Positions 19,504 through 27,656 of a stretch of DNA of 64,000 nt are shown one piece after another (position 1 is the stretch's first letter; every line of letters starts with the position of its first letter). The notes under the pieces are model-generated. The model ran no database searches. It was given only the letters and a program-made list of their open reading frames with translations, and was not told the DNA's origin. The stretch is from Candidatus Nanoarchaeia archaeon. Its GTDB lineage: Archaea > Nanobdellota > Nanobdellia > Woesearchaeales > JANQNE01. The stretch spans positions 1 to 64,000 of the forward strand of contig JANQNE010000002.1 of NCBI GenBank assembly GCA_028279725.1, given 5' to 3'. A program made the position numbers and the translations under genes.

Positions 19504-20096
19504 TCTTTTAACCTCTTAAGATCCCCTCTTGAGAAAGGTATCTGGCAATTCCATTCTTTATCTACCATATCTGACTTTTCTTGTGATATCCTTATAGTCT
19601 TTCTTGACTTCTTTGATTTTAACGAATCATAGATATTCTTAGGCATCCTTCTTGTCTTTATGGACCTTCTTGCTAGGTCATATAAGCAGCCCAACTCTAC
19701 CTGTATATCATACTTTTTAGCTAAAAGGCTTAATCTTTTCCAATTTCTTACATGGTTAAACAAAGATAGTGCTGCCAATAATGTCCTTCTGTTTTTCAGC
19801 TTTATCGCATCGATAAGTGCATTTTCTATACCATATTTTCCATGAGCTACATGCTTAAATGAAGGAAATACTTTTATCTTTGAGTATTTGTTGATAATGT
19901 CAAACATTCCTCTGGATTTTGTCTGCTTGTATGTTGTTATCTTGTATATTCTTTTTTGGTCTCTTCCTCCAGATACAGATATATATCCTTGTTTCTTAAG
20001 TTGTGATAATTTATTCAATACACTCTGCCTTTTCAATCTAAGCAGATCACATAATTCTTCAATAGTCCTAAGTCCTTCAATCTTTTTTAAGTCCAT
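19500..20096 (-). CDS. Winged-HTH regulator (AbiEi-like candidate antitoxin)
   Basis: N-term LRTIEELCDLLRLKRQSVLNKLSQLKKQGYISVSGGRDQKRIYKIT wHTH; 4 nt overlap with downstream NTase gene. Confidence 0.65.
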   Translation of the reverse strand: MDLKKIEGLRTIEELCDLLRLKRQSVLNKLSQLKKQGYISVSGGRDQKRIYKITTYKQTKSRGMFDIINKYSKIKVFPSFKHVAHGKYGIENALIDAIKLKNRRTLLAALSLFNHVRNWKRLSLLAKKYDIQVELGCLYDLARRSIKTRRMPKNIYDSLKSKKSRKTIRISQEKSDMVDKEWNCQIPFSRGDLKRLKE

Positions 20097-20169
20097 ATTG
20101 GTTATCTATATTAACTATTATTTAAATGTTTCTATTTTTTTGTTATCCATAATGTGATTTTCTAGAATG

Positions 20170-21492
20170 TCATGCCTTAAAATCGATGATCCTGAACCAG
20201 ATTATGCCTAATATTGATGCGACTGTTGATGATATCAATATTGCGATCCAGACTCCTGTGAGGCCATAGGATGCGGATAGGATGTATGCAAGAGGGACCA
20301 TTATCACGATCGATCTTAGTGTGTTGATTGTTAATGGAGGTATTGGTTTTCCTGCTCCGAGGAATGAAGCTACAATGCCTATTATTATACCGAACATAAG
20401 ATAGGTTACAATATTTATCATGAAGAATGAGGAGACATAGCTGATCACATTCACGTTGCTGTTGAACAATGCTGCCAATGGCCCGGAGAATACAAAAAAT
20501 AATATTCCCATCACTAATCCAAAAGTTCCTGCGATAGCTGAAGCATTGAATGTTATCTTTCTCGCTCTTTTGATCTTTTTTGCACCTATATTCTGGCCGA
20601 TTATAGTTATCAGTGCTGTCATCATACCCATGATAGGCATCACTGCAAATCCCTCTACCCTGAATATTATCCCGAAAGCTGCGATAGCTTCTGCTCCGAA
20701 TGCTGCAATTATCCCTGTCAATAAGAAAAGGCTTAGTGATCCGATTATCTGCGAGACTGAGCTTGGCATGCCCATATAGATTATCTCTTTGATCAGCCTG
20801 AAGTTTAACCTGAAGTATTTTAGGTTTAGTTTTATCACTGATCTTCCTTTTAGCAGATAAGCAAAGACTCCGATGAATCCTGCTGTCCTGGCTATGACTG
20901 TTGCGATAGCTGCTCCTCTTATCCCAAAGCCTAATGTGAATATGAAGATAGGATCAAGGATTATGTTTAGTATAGCAGAACCTCCCATCACATACATCGG
21001 AACTTTCATATCTCCTTCTCCTCTTAAGATATTGTTTCCTATGAATGCAAGGAACATCATAATGCTTCCTGCGAATATTATGTTTGAATACTGAAGGACT
21101 AAAGTAATCAAGTTAGAGTCTTTTGTTATAAGGCTGAAAAGCTGTTTTCCAAATAACAGGCCGCTAAACGTAAAGATCATAGAGAATAATATTGCCAAAA
21201 GTATGGAATGTTCTGCTGTGTTGTTAGCTTTTTTATAGTTTTTAGCTCCTATACTTCTTGCAATGACTGAAGTTGTACCTATGCCTAACCCAGAAGCAAG
21301 AGCTATCATCAATATTATCACTGGAAATGATATGGATACAGCTGCAAGTGCTTCTGCGCTTAATCTTCCTACGAATATTCCGTCAACTATGTTGAATGAA
21401 GTCTGAAGAAGGAAGGCTATTATCATAGGAGCTGATAGCTTAAGGATCATCTTGTTTATGCTGCCTTTGATTATCTCTGTCCTATTGTTCAT
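20170..21492 (-). CDS. MATE-family multidrug/Na+ efflux protein
   Basis: 12-TM; KLSAPMIIAFLLQTSFNIVDGIFVGRLSAEALAAVSISFP...; start moved to MNNRTEIIKGSINKM at 21492 with leaderless-type TATA. Confidence 0.85.
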   Translation of the reverse strand: MNNRTEIIKGSINKMILKLSAPMIIAFLLQTSFNIVDGIFVGRLSAEALAAVSISFPVIILMIALASGLGIGTTSVIARSIGAKNYKKANNTAEHSILLAILFSMIFTFSGLLFGKQLFSLITKDSNLITLVLQYSNIIFAGSIMMFLAFIGNNILRGEGDMKVPMYVMGGSAILNIILDPIFIFTLGFGIRGAAIATVIARTAGFIGVFAYLLKGRSVIKLNLKYFRLNFRLIKEIIYMGMPSSVSQIIGSLSLFLLTGIIAAFGAEAIAAFGIIFRVEGFAVMPIMGMMTALITIIGQNIGAKKIKRARKITFNASAIAGTFGLVMGILFFVFSGPLAALFNSNVNVISYVSSFFMINIVTYLMFGIIIGIVASFLGAGKPIPPLTINTLRSIVIMVPLAYILSASYGLTGVWIAILISSTVASILGIIWFRIIDFKA

Positions 21493-21514
21493 GCTAACTT
21501 GTTTTTGAGTAGGG

Positions 21515-21549
21515 TTTATATAGCTTTCCAAAGAGGAAAGCTTTTTATA
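21515..21549. promoter_or_regulatory. Back-to-back BRE/TATA divergent promoters with shared palindrome
   Basis: TTTATATAGCTTTCC-AAAGA-GGAAAGCTTTTTATA; distances to starts 21492(-) and 21572(+) fit leaderless transcripts. Confidence 0.65.
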
Positions 21550-21571
21550 CCAGAACCCTGTATTTTTGGGT

Positions 21572-22207
21572 ATGGGAGCGGGATTTATCGTGTTTACAGC
21601 TGTTAACTCTGTTTTGTTTATCTTGATATGCCTATACTTCTTCAATACATATATCTTTAACAGGGATCCTGCAAGAGAGATACCATCAGGAAAAAAGTTG
21701 GTGAGTCCTGCTGATGGCAAGGTTATAGATGTGATGGATATTGATGGAAGTGATGCTGGAGGGATAAAGATAAGGAAAGGATTGGGAAAAATATATACAC
21801 TTACAAAAGATGTTGCAGATAGATGCTATCTTATATCTATATTCATGAATCCTCTTGATGTCCATGTGAACAGAGCTCCTATTGAAGGAAAGGTAGAGAA
21901 AGTGAGTTATGAGAAAGGAAAGTTTTTTCCTGTGACCCATGTTAAGAACGGGCTTATCAATGAGAAGAATGAAGTTTTGATAAATCATGATGAGATAGGA
22001 AAGATAAAAGTTATCCAGATAGCAGGTTTTTTGGCGAGAAAGATAGACTGCTGGGTCAAGGAAGGGCAGAAAGTCGTAAAAGGGCAGAGGATAGGAAAGA
22101 TAAAATTAGGAAGTCAGGTCACTTTAATAATACCTAAGAGTGTTAATCTGAAGGTTTCTAAAGGAGAGAAAGTTCAAGGAGGCAGCACAGTAATAGCTGA
22201 ATATTAA
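21572..22207 (+). CDS. asd: Archaetidylserine/phosphatidylserine decarboxylase family protein
   Basis: FNRDPAREIPSGKKLVSPADGKVIDV, NPLDVHVNRAPIEGKV, LGSQV self-cleavage-type motif. Confidence 0.85.
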   Translation: MGAGFIVFTAVNSVLFILICLYFFNTYIFNRDPAREIPSGKKLVSPADGKVIDVMDIDGSDAGGIKIRKGLGKIYTLTKDVADRCYLISIFMNPLDVHVNRAPIEGKVEKVSYEKGKFFPVTHVKNGLINEKNEVLINHDEIGKIKVIQIAGFLARKIDCWVKEGQKVVKGQRIGKIKLGSQVTLIIPKSVNLKVSKGEKVQGGSTVIAEY

Positions 22208-22208
22208 A

Positions 22209-22646
22209 ATGGATATGATAAATCAACTAATAACAAATGAAGTCTTTATTGTCTGTTTTGTTTCATGGTTTGCTTCGCAGTTTATCAAGACAACGATAAC
22301 TTTGTTTAAGGATAAGAGATTTGATATAAAGCAGCTGCTTATCGGTATGGGTGGGATGCCTAGCTCCCATACAGCTGTAGTGTGCGGGATGACAGCTTCT
22401 GTGCTTTTGGTGGAAGGAGTTACAACATTATTTATAGTTACACTGATGTTTGCTATAGTTATAGTAAGAGATTCTATGGGTGTGAGAAGAGAGTCTGGAA
22501 AGCATGCAGCTTTGCTGAATAAGCTTACAAGCCTGATGTATAAGAAAAAAGAGAAGACAAAGCTTAATGAGCTTACAGGACATACTCCTCTGCAGGTCCT
22601 TCTTGGAGCAGTTATTGGGATATTGGTCGCGGTGCTGATAATATGA
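22209..22646 (+). CDS. Divergent PAP2 family (DUF212/YuiD-like) membrane phosphatase
   Basis: GMGGMPSSHTAVVCGMTASVLLVEG...RDSMGVRRESGKHA. Confidence 0.8.
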   Translation: MDMINQLITNEVFIVCFVSWFASQFIKTTITLFKDKRFDIKQLLIGMGGMPSSHTAVVCGMTASVLLVEGVTTLFIVTLMFAIVIVRDSMGVRRESGKHAALLNKLTSLMYKKKEKTKLNELTGHTPLQVLLGAVIGILVAVLII

Positions 22647-23167
22647 TTGAACTGATAATAAAGACCTTTTATTTTATGCTGCCTGCTTATTTTGCAAATA
22701 TGGCTCCTGTGATATGCAAGAAATTCTTTAAGTTTCTGGCTGTTCCTATTGATTTCAATAAGAAATTATCTGGAAAGCCGATGTTTGGAAAGAACAAGAC
22801 ATATAGGGGATTGATTGTTGCTGTTGTCTTTGCTATGATAGTTGCATATGTACAATCTGTTCTTGATCTTGGGATCAATGTATATGGCTATTCAGACTGG
22901 TATCTGTTCGGATTCCTGATGGGCTCTGGAGCAATAATAGGGGATCTTGTAGAGAGTTTCTTTAAGAGGAGAATGGGAATAGATTCTGGAAAACCGTGGA
23001 TTCCTTTTGATCAACTAGATTACACCATAGGAGCTTTACTTTTTGTAAGCTTTATATTTTTTCCAGGACTGGATGTAATGATAACAGCTTTGGTGATGAA
23101 CTTTTTCCTGCATATAATCGTGAATCATGCTGCTTTTTGGCTTAAGATAAGGAATGAAAAATGGTAA
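22643..23167 (+). CDS. carS: CDP-archaeol synthase
   Basis: FMLPAYFANMAPVICKK...KLSGKPMFGKNKTYRGL...SFFKRRMGIDSGKPWIPFDQLDYTIGALL. Confidence 0.88.
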   Translation: MIELIIKTFYFMLPAYFANMAPVICKKFFKFLAVPIDFNKKLSGKPMFGKNKTYRGLIVAVVFAMIVAYVQSVLDLGINVYGYSDWYLFGFLMGSGAIIGDLVESFFKRRMGIDSGKPWIPFDQLDYTIGALLFVSFIFFPGLDVMITALVMNFFLHIIVNHAAFWLKIRNEKW

Positions 23168-23691
23168 CTTTGGCTAACAAGATAACTTTTTTCAGGATAG
23201 CTCTTATACCTTTGTTTACGATATTTCTGACTCTTGATGTAAGCTACAGGAAGATAGTTGCTGTGATGATATTTATCTTTTTGATGCTTACTGATGCTTT
23301 GGACGGTTATTTTGCAAGAAAGAGGAAAGAAGTTACAACTGTCGGCAAGTTTATAGATCCTTTGGCAGATAAATTGATCGTAAGTGCTGCTCTTATATTT
23401 TTAGTTGCTGATGGAAGTGTTGATGCATGGATGGTGTTTGTGATAATAGCAAGGGAATTTGCAGTTACAGGGCTTAGGCTGGTTGCTGTTGGGAAAAAGA
23501 TAGTTATTAAGGCAAGCAGCCTGGGCAAATTAAAGACAGTTACGCAGGTTGTTGCGATAATAGCTGTTCTTTTGGAATTAAACTATTCATGGCATGCTAT
23601 GCTTGTCGCAACAATAATAACTATATTGTCTGGAATCGATTATTTCAGAGCTTCAAGAAAACTAATAAAGGAGATTGAAAATGAGATATGA
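23161..23691 (+). CDS. CDP-alcohol phosphatidyltransferase (PgsA-like archaetidyl transferase)
   Basis: DALDGYFARKRKEVTTVGKFIDPLADK = CDP-OH-P transferase motif. Confidence 0.88.
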   Translation: MVTLANKITFFRIALIPLFTIFLTLDVSYRKIVAVMIFIFLMLTDALDGYFARKRKEVTTVGKFIDPLADKLIVSAALIFLVADGSVDAWMVFVIIAREFAVTGLRLVAVGKKIVIKASSLGKLKTVTQVVAIIAVLLELNYSWHAMLVATIITILSGIDYFRASRKLIKEIENEI

Positions 23692-24307
23692 TCTTCATAT
23701 ACATACAAAATATTCTAAATGCGCAAGTCTTGATCCTTTAGATATACTGAAGATCGCTAAGAAGAGGGAGTTGGATGGGATTGCAGTTACTGATCATAAT
23801 ACCATGGAAGGGGCTTTGAAAGTTTCTAAATTAAATAAGGATAAGGATTTTGAAGTTGTTGTGGGATCAGAGATAAAGACAAATCTGGGAGATGTTCTTG
23901 TCTATTATCAGACAGAAGAGATAAAAGAAAGGGAGTTTCCTTCTGTGCTTGATAAGATCAAAGAGCAGGGAGGTTTTGCATGTGTTGCACATCCTTGCAG
24001 GATAGTTCCGTGGAACAAGTTCAAAGGGGATTTTTCTAAAGTTGACTGCTGTGTTGAAACATTTAATTCAAGGACACTGCCTTTTGAGAATGTGCGTGCT
24101 TCTAAGATAGCAAAGAAGCATAATCTTGTCGGATTAGGAGGGAGTGATGCTCACTTCAAGTTTGATATCGGAAAAGGATATACTTTATTTGACGGTGATC
24201 TGAAGAAGTCTGTCCATATAAAGAGAGTTAAGACTGGAGGAACTACCAGATATGGAATTATCTCAGGGTTAATGAGCTTTCTTAAAAAAAGAATAATAAG
24301 GCATTAG
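23681..24307 (+). CDS. PHP-domain phosphoesterase
   Basis: RYDLHIHTKYSKCASLDP...ITDHNTMEG...HPCR...GGSDAH. Confidence 0.85.
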   Translation: MRYDLHIHTKYSKCASLDPLDILKIAKKRELDGIAVTDHNTMEGALKVSKLNKDKDFEVVVGSEIKTNLGDVLVYYQTEEIKEREFPSVLDKIKEQGGFACVAHPCRIVPWNKFKGDFSKVDCCVETFNSRTLPFENVRASKIAKKHNLVGLGGSDAHFKFDIGKGYTLFDGDLKKSVHIKRVKTGGTTRYGIISGLMSFLKKRIIRH

Positions 24308-24734
24308 ATATAAGTAAGAATGTCAGATAAGGTATGAATGTTCTTAGGATGATAAAATACCACTTTTTCTTTATTATCTTATGGGCAAGCAGAGTTCCTG
24401 CCGGAAGTCCATATATGAAGATAAGAACTGAGATTAGTACGAACAATTGGTTTAGGGGTGCGCTTAGGTAGAAGAATAATCCTAATAGTGCGAATCTTAT
24501 AATATCTGAGATCTTATTTAGGAATAAGTCTAATAATGAGAGAAGGCAGATTATTGTAATTATCATGTTTATTCTGTAGTATGAGAACACCAATAGTGCG
24601 ACAATTGCAACGAACAAAACAGTTCTTAGCAATATGAAGTATTTTTTCCCGGCTTTAAGTTCTTCAGGAGCTATAAGTGCAAGAAATACACCTGAGAATA
24701 ATCCTAATCCAACGACTAAAGAAGCTATTTCCAT
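24282..24734 (-). CDS. Hypothetical multi-TM membrane protein
   Basis: Hydrophobic ORF, start at MEIASLVVG. Confidence 0.6.
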   Translation of the reverse strand: MEIASLVVGLGLFSGVFLALIAPEELKAGKKYFILLRTVLFVAIVALLVFSYYRINMIITIICLLSLLDLFLNKISDIIRFALLGLFFYLSAPLNQLFVLISVLIFIYGLPAGTLLAHKIIKKKWYFIILRTFIPYLTFLLISNALLFFF

Positions 24735-24976
24735 CTTGAATGGCCCCATTGTATAAGGAGATCTATACCTAGTTTGCTGATTTCTGTAGGTGTGTCACAT
24801 GCTCCAAAGCATGAACCAGACCAGATGATAACTTTTGCTTTTGTGTTTGATTCTATCTGCTCCTGGATGTCTTTAGCTTTTGGCTTTAATCCATCCGGCA
24901 GCTGGATACATACTGTTTTAGCTTTTTTATCCTTTATCTTACTGATCACTTTCTCTATGTTGAGTTCGTAGTTCAT
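24725..24976 (-). CDS. Stand-alone Dph2/Dph1 N-terminal domain (truncated diphthamide synthase-like)
   Basis: KTVCIQLPDGLKPKAKDIQEQIESNTKAKVIIWSGSCFGACDTPTEISKLGIDLLIQWGHSRWK*: Dph2 domain 1 signature, ends directly after the GHS motif. Confidence 0.7.
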   Translation of the reverse strand: MNYELNIEKVISKIKDKKAKTVCIQLPDGLKPKAKDIQEQIESNTKAKVIIWSGSCFGACDTPTEISKLGIDLLIQWGHSRWK

Positions 24977-25020
24977 AAAATAAAGAAAAGAAATAGGTTA
25001 TATAAAAGTTTTGGAACAAA

Positions 25021-25155
25021 TTATGAATATTCGTTCATAAGATCGTCAAGCTCGAACCTGTCGAAGTTTTTCCTGTTCATCAAAAGCCTTAGGTCATCTT
25101 TTGGCTTTTTGGCTTCTTTGATCTCGTTAATCATTTCTGAATCTTCATCAAACAT
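25021..25155 (-). CDS. 44 aa acidic microprotein
   Basis: MFDEDSEMINEIKEAKKPKDDLRLLMNRKNFDRFELDDLMNEYS*, SD GGGTGAT; between two operon genes. Confidence 0.55.
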   Translation of the reverse strand: MFDEDSEMINEIKEAKKPKDDLRLLMNRKNFDRFELDDLMNEYS

Positions 25156-25164
25156 GTTATCACC

Positions 25165-25350
25165 CTAATACACTATTACCTGCTTTTTGTGTTCAATCTC
25201 AGCAAGCCTGTTTTCTAATACTTTAACTCTCTGTTCAAGAGCTTCGTTCTTTCTCTTAAGGAAAAGAACCCAGTCTGTGAAAGAGACTTTTATTGCGTCG
25301 ATATCTCTCTTTACTTTTGAAAATGAATTTTTTATCTTTTCTATCACCAT
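25165..25350 (-). CDS. Small coiled-coil protein
   Basis: MVIEKIKNSFSKVKRDIDAIK...EALEQRVKVLENRLAEIEHKK. Confidence 0.6.
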   Translation of the reverse strand: MVIEKIKNSFSKVKRDIDAIKVSFTDWVLFLKRKNEALEQRVKVLENRLAEIEHKKQVIVY

Positions 25351-25352
25351 AA

Positions 25353-26909
25353 TCACCTCGCACCCATGTAATGTTTTTGAGCAGTTATCCTGCTTCTTAA
25401 GTCATGATTCTGAATTTTAAGTTTTGATTCTGCAGGGTGGAAATTATCCCTGTGCCCGTTCTTTGAATACTGCCTTAGATGTTTTATCTTGCTCATGCTG
25501 TAGAATGGTTCTCCGAAATCCAGCAAGTCTTTACAGACACGGTAGATCTCGTTTGCTTTTTTTGGCTTATGAGTTAGAGCAGCAGTCTTTAGTGCTGTGA
25601 AATTTCCTAGCTTTTCACGCTCAAGTATAAGCTCTCCTGGAAGTGCGTAATCTTTCATTATTGCGTCAAAGAAGTTCAAGTAGTCTGTTTCTTTCTTTGT
25701 GATTACCTTGTAGTTAGCTCCGGAGTATTTTTCACCGCTTCTTAAGATATCCCTTGCGACATCTTCGAAATTGAATTCTGATCTGTTCAATCCAGCTTCG
25801 TCAGCCATCTTGTTGGAAAGCCTGTAGAAGTCATAAGCTTTTCCTGGCTCGTTTTCTATATTTTCTGCGCATCTTTTAAGCGCTTCACTATTCAGTTCTG
25901 AAAGAACCCTTATAGACATCTCTTCAACTTCTGGATGTAATCCTCCATTATCGATTATTGAGTTTATCGCTCTGAAATTATGATATACAGTGTTTAGGCT
26001 GTGATTGTCCATGCTCTGCAAAGCCTCTATAGTTAATGATCTTATAGGGATTCTCTGGTTTTCTTTAAATGACCACTCTTTCAGTCCGTTAGTGTAAGGA
26101 TCCTGTATGCTTTCGTTTTTATTATCAAGATAGAAATCTGCGAAAACTTTAGCTCTTACATTATGGCCTTTTTTTATCGCATGGAATGCAAGCTTTTTTG
26201 CAGCAGCAAGGTATCTTTCTCCAACCTGGCTTTTTGACCCTTTTATACTGTCAATAAGTGTTTTTGGAGTTACTTTTTCAACCTCTTTTTCTGACAGTCC
26301 TGATGCAACAGATTTCAGTTCCCTGAAGAAAGGATCTGGTTCAGCTATTGCCCTGTCTACCTGATATCTGAATGAATCTAATTCTTTTACAGCTTTTAAG
26401 ATCGGGTCTCTTTTACCCTGGTCTTTCTCGCTGTTTGCTATATTTTCCAGGTTTTTTATTGCTGTACTTATTTCTCTTTCTTGTGACCTGTATATTTCCA
26501 CCAGGTCTTCGTTAGGAAAATCAAGCAGCTTGAATCCCATATATCTTCCATTTTCAATACGTACATTTCTAGCGAAGAAATCTATCGTGGAAAGTGTAGC
26601 TTCGATACCTTTTATATTGTCTTTTCTGTATGCTTTTTCTAATTTTCCGGCTTCATTTAACATATTTGTAAGATTTTCTCTGGCTTTTCCTCTTGTTTTT
26701 GAAGATGCCATATCAGGTGTCTTTTCAAGATCTATAGCTGCTTCACTTTGTTTTAGTCTGGCTTCATGTTCGTTTTCAGCTGTACAATACCATCTTACAT
26801 CATTTACAAGATCGTGAATACTGTCTGTGACATAACGATCTTCCATGTCTGAGTCTAGAATGTGATTTTTTAGCTGGTTTAGACCAGCAGCCTCTTTTTG
26901 ATTTGACAT
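25353..26909 (-). CDS. Large alpha-helical protein of unknown function
   Basis: 518 aa continuous helical ORF; SD AGAGGTG upstream of 26909. Confidence 0.75.
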   Translation of the reverse strand: MSNQKEAAGLNQLKNHILDSDMEDRYVTDSIHDLVNDVRWYCTAENEHEARLKQSEAAIDLEKTPDMASSKTRGKARENLTNMLNEAGKLEKAYRKDNIKGIEATLSTIDFFARNVRIENGRYMGFKLLDFPNEDLVEIYRSQEREISTAIKNLENIANSEKDQGKRDPILKAVKELDSFRYQVDRAIAEPDPFFRELKSVASGLSEKEVEKVTPKTLIDSIKGSKSQVGERYLAAAKKLAFHAIKKGHNVRAKVFADFYLDNKNESIQDPYTNGLKEWSFKENQRIPIRSLTIEALQSMDNHSLNTVYHNFRAINSIIDNGGLHPEVEEMSIRVLSELNSEALKRCAENIENEPGKAYDFYRLSNKMADEAGLNRSEFNFEDVARDILRSGEKYSGANYKVITKKETDYLNFFDAIMKDYALPGELILEREKLGNFTALKTAALTHKPKKANEIYRVCKDLLDFGEPFYSMSKIKHLRQYSKNGHRDNFHPAESKLKIQNHDLRSRITAQKHYMGAR

Positions 26910-26925
26910 TTTTTGGACACCTCTT

Positions 26926-27015
26926 TTAGATGAAACTTTTGAAAAAATCCTTAACTATATTCAATAATGTTTTGAATGTACCTGGTTCAACATCATAAAT
27001 CTGGATCTGTATCAT
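26926..27015 (-). CDS. 29 aa leader microprotein
   Basis: MIQIQIYDVEPGTFKTLLNIVKDFFKSFI*, AAGGCGAT SD-like; immediately upstream of 518 aa gene. Confidence 0.4.
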   Translation of the reverse strand: MIQIQIYDVEPGTFKTLLNIVKDFFKSFI

Positions 27016-27040
27016 ATTTTATCGCCTTTGTGAGTATAAA

Positions 27041-27102
27041 AACAGCTACTAGAGGGCTCTCGAGGGGGATGGGATGAGAAACAACACCTCTAGTTTGCTG
27101 TT
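27041..27102 (-). ncRNA. Structured 5' leader/ncRNA candidate
   Basis: AACAGC-TA-CTAGAG ... CTCTAG-TTT-GCTGTT long hairpin right after TATA TTTATATA (minus strand, ~27130-27140). Confidence 0.4.
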
Positions 27103-27238
27103 ATTACTAAAGAGTAAGTATGGCTTCTATATAAATCTTTCGTTTTTGTAGTCACTTATTGGTGACGAAATGTTTAAATAGGGTTAGAATTAAGGCTTTA
27201 GAAGGTCTGAAATGGCTATTTATTGGGGTCTGAGAAGG

Positions 27239-27580
27239 CTATAATCTGGCTCTACGGGCTTTAATTTCAGTATTATATGGGTATCTGGCATAGTGTTTGC
27301 AGCTCTTACAATAATAGACTATCTTTTGCTTTGTGAGGCGTACAGTGCAGTTTTCAGCAGGCATCAGATAGCAGTAGCAGTGCTTGCAGAACTGTTTTTT
27401 CAGGCTGGAAGGGATAGAAATCTTGTATTTCATAGCAATTTTTCTTGCTCTGTCTACATATTTATCTGAAAGTTTTGGGTATTCTTTGAATGCAGCTTTT
27501 GCTTCTTTGAACAATACTTTAATCCGTTCAAGAGCGATCTTCTGCTGTTCTATGGGCTTTTTCTGATGCTTTCTTTTCAT
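27239..27580 (-). CDS. rnp4: RNase P protein component 4 (Rpp21/Rpr2)
   Basis: RARKIAMKYKISIPSSLKKQFCKHCYCYLMPAENCTVRLTKQKIVYYCKSCKHYARYPYN. Confidence 0.85.
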   Translation of the reverse strand: MKRKHQKKPIEQQKIALERIKVLFKEAKAAFKEYPKLSDKYVDRARKIAMKYKISIPSSLKKQFCKHCYCYLMPAENCTVRLTKQKIVYYCKSCKHYARYPYNTEIKARRARL

Positions 27581-27656
27581 AACCGATGCTGTATTTTAGG
27601 TATATATAATAGTTTCTACAATTAACTTTAAATATAATGGCTTAATAAGATCGATT

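Noticed and set aside
20170-21720. N-terminal 76 aa extension of the MATE protein in the track ORF
   Set aside because: Extension crosses the divergent promoter and asd start; MATE homology begins at MNNRTEIIKGSINKM (21492)
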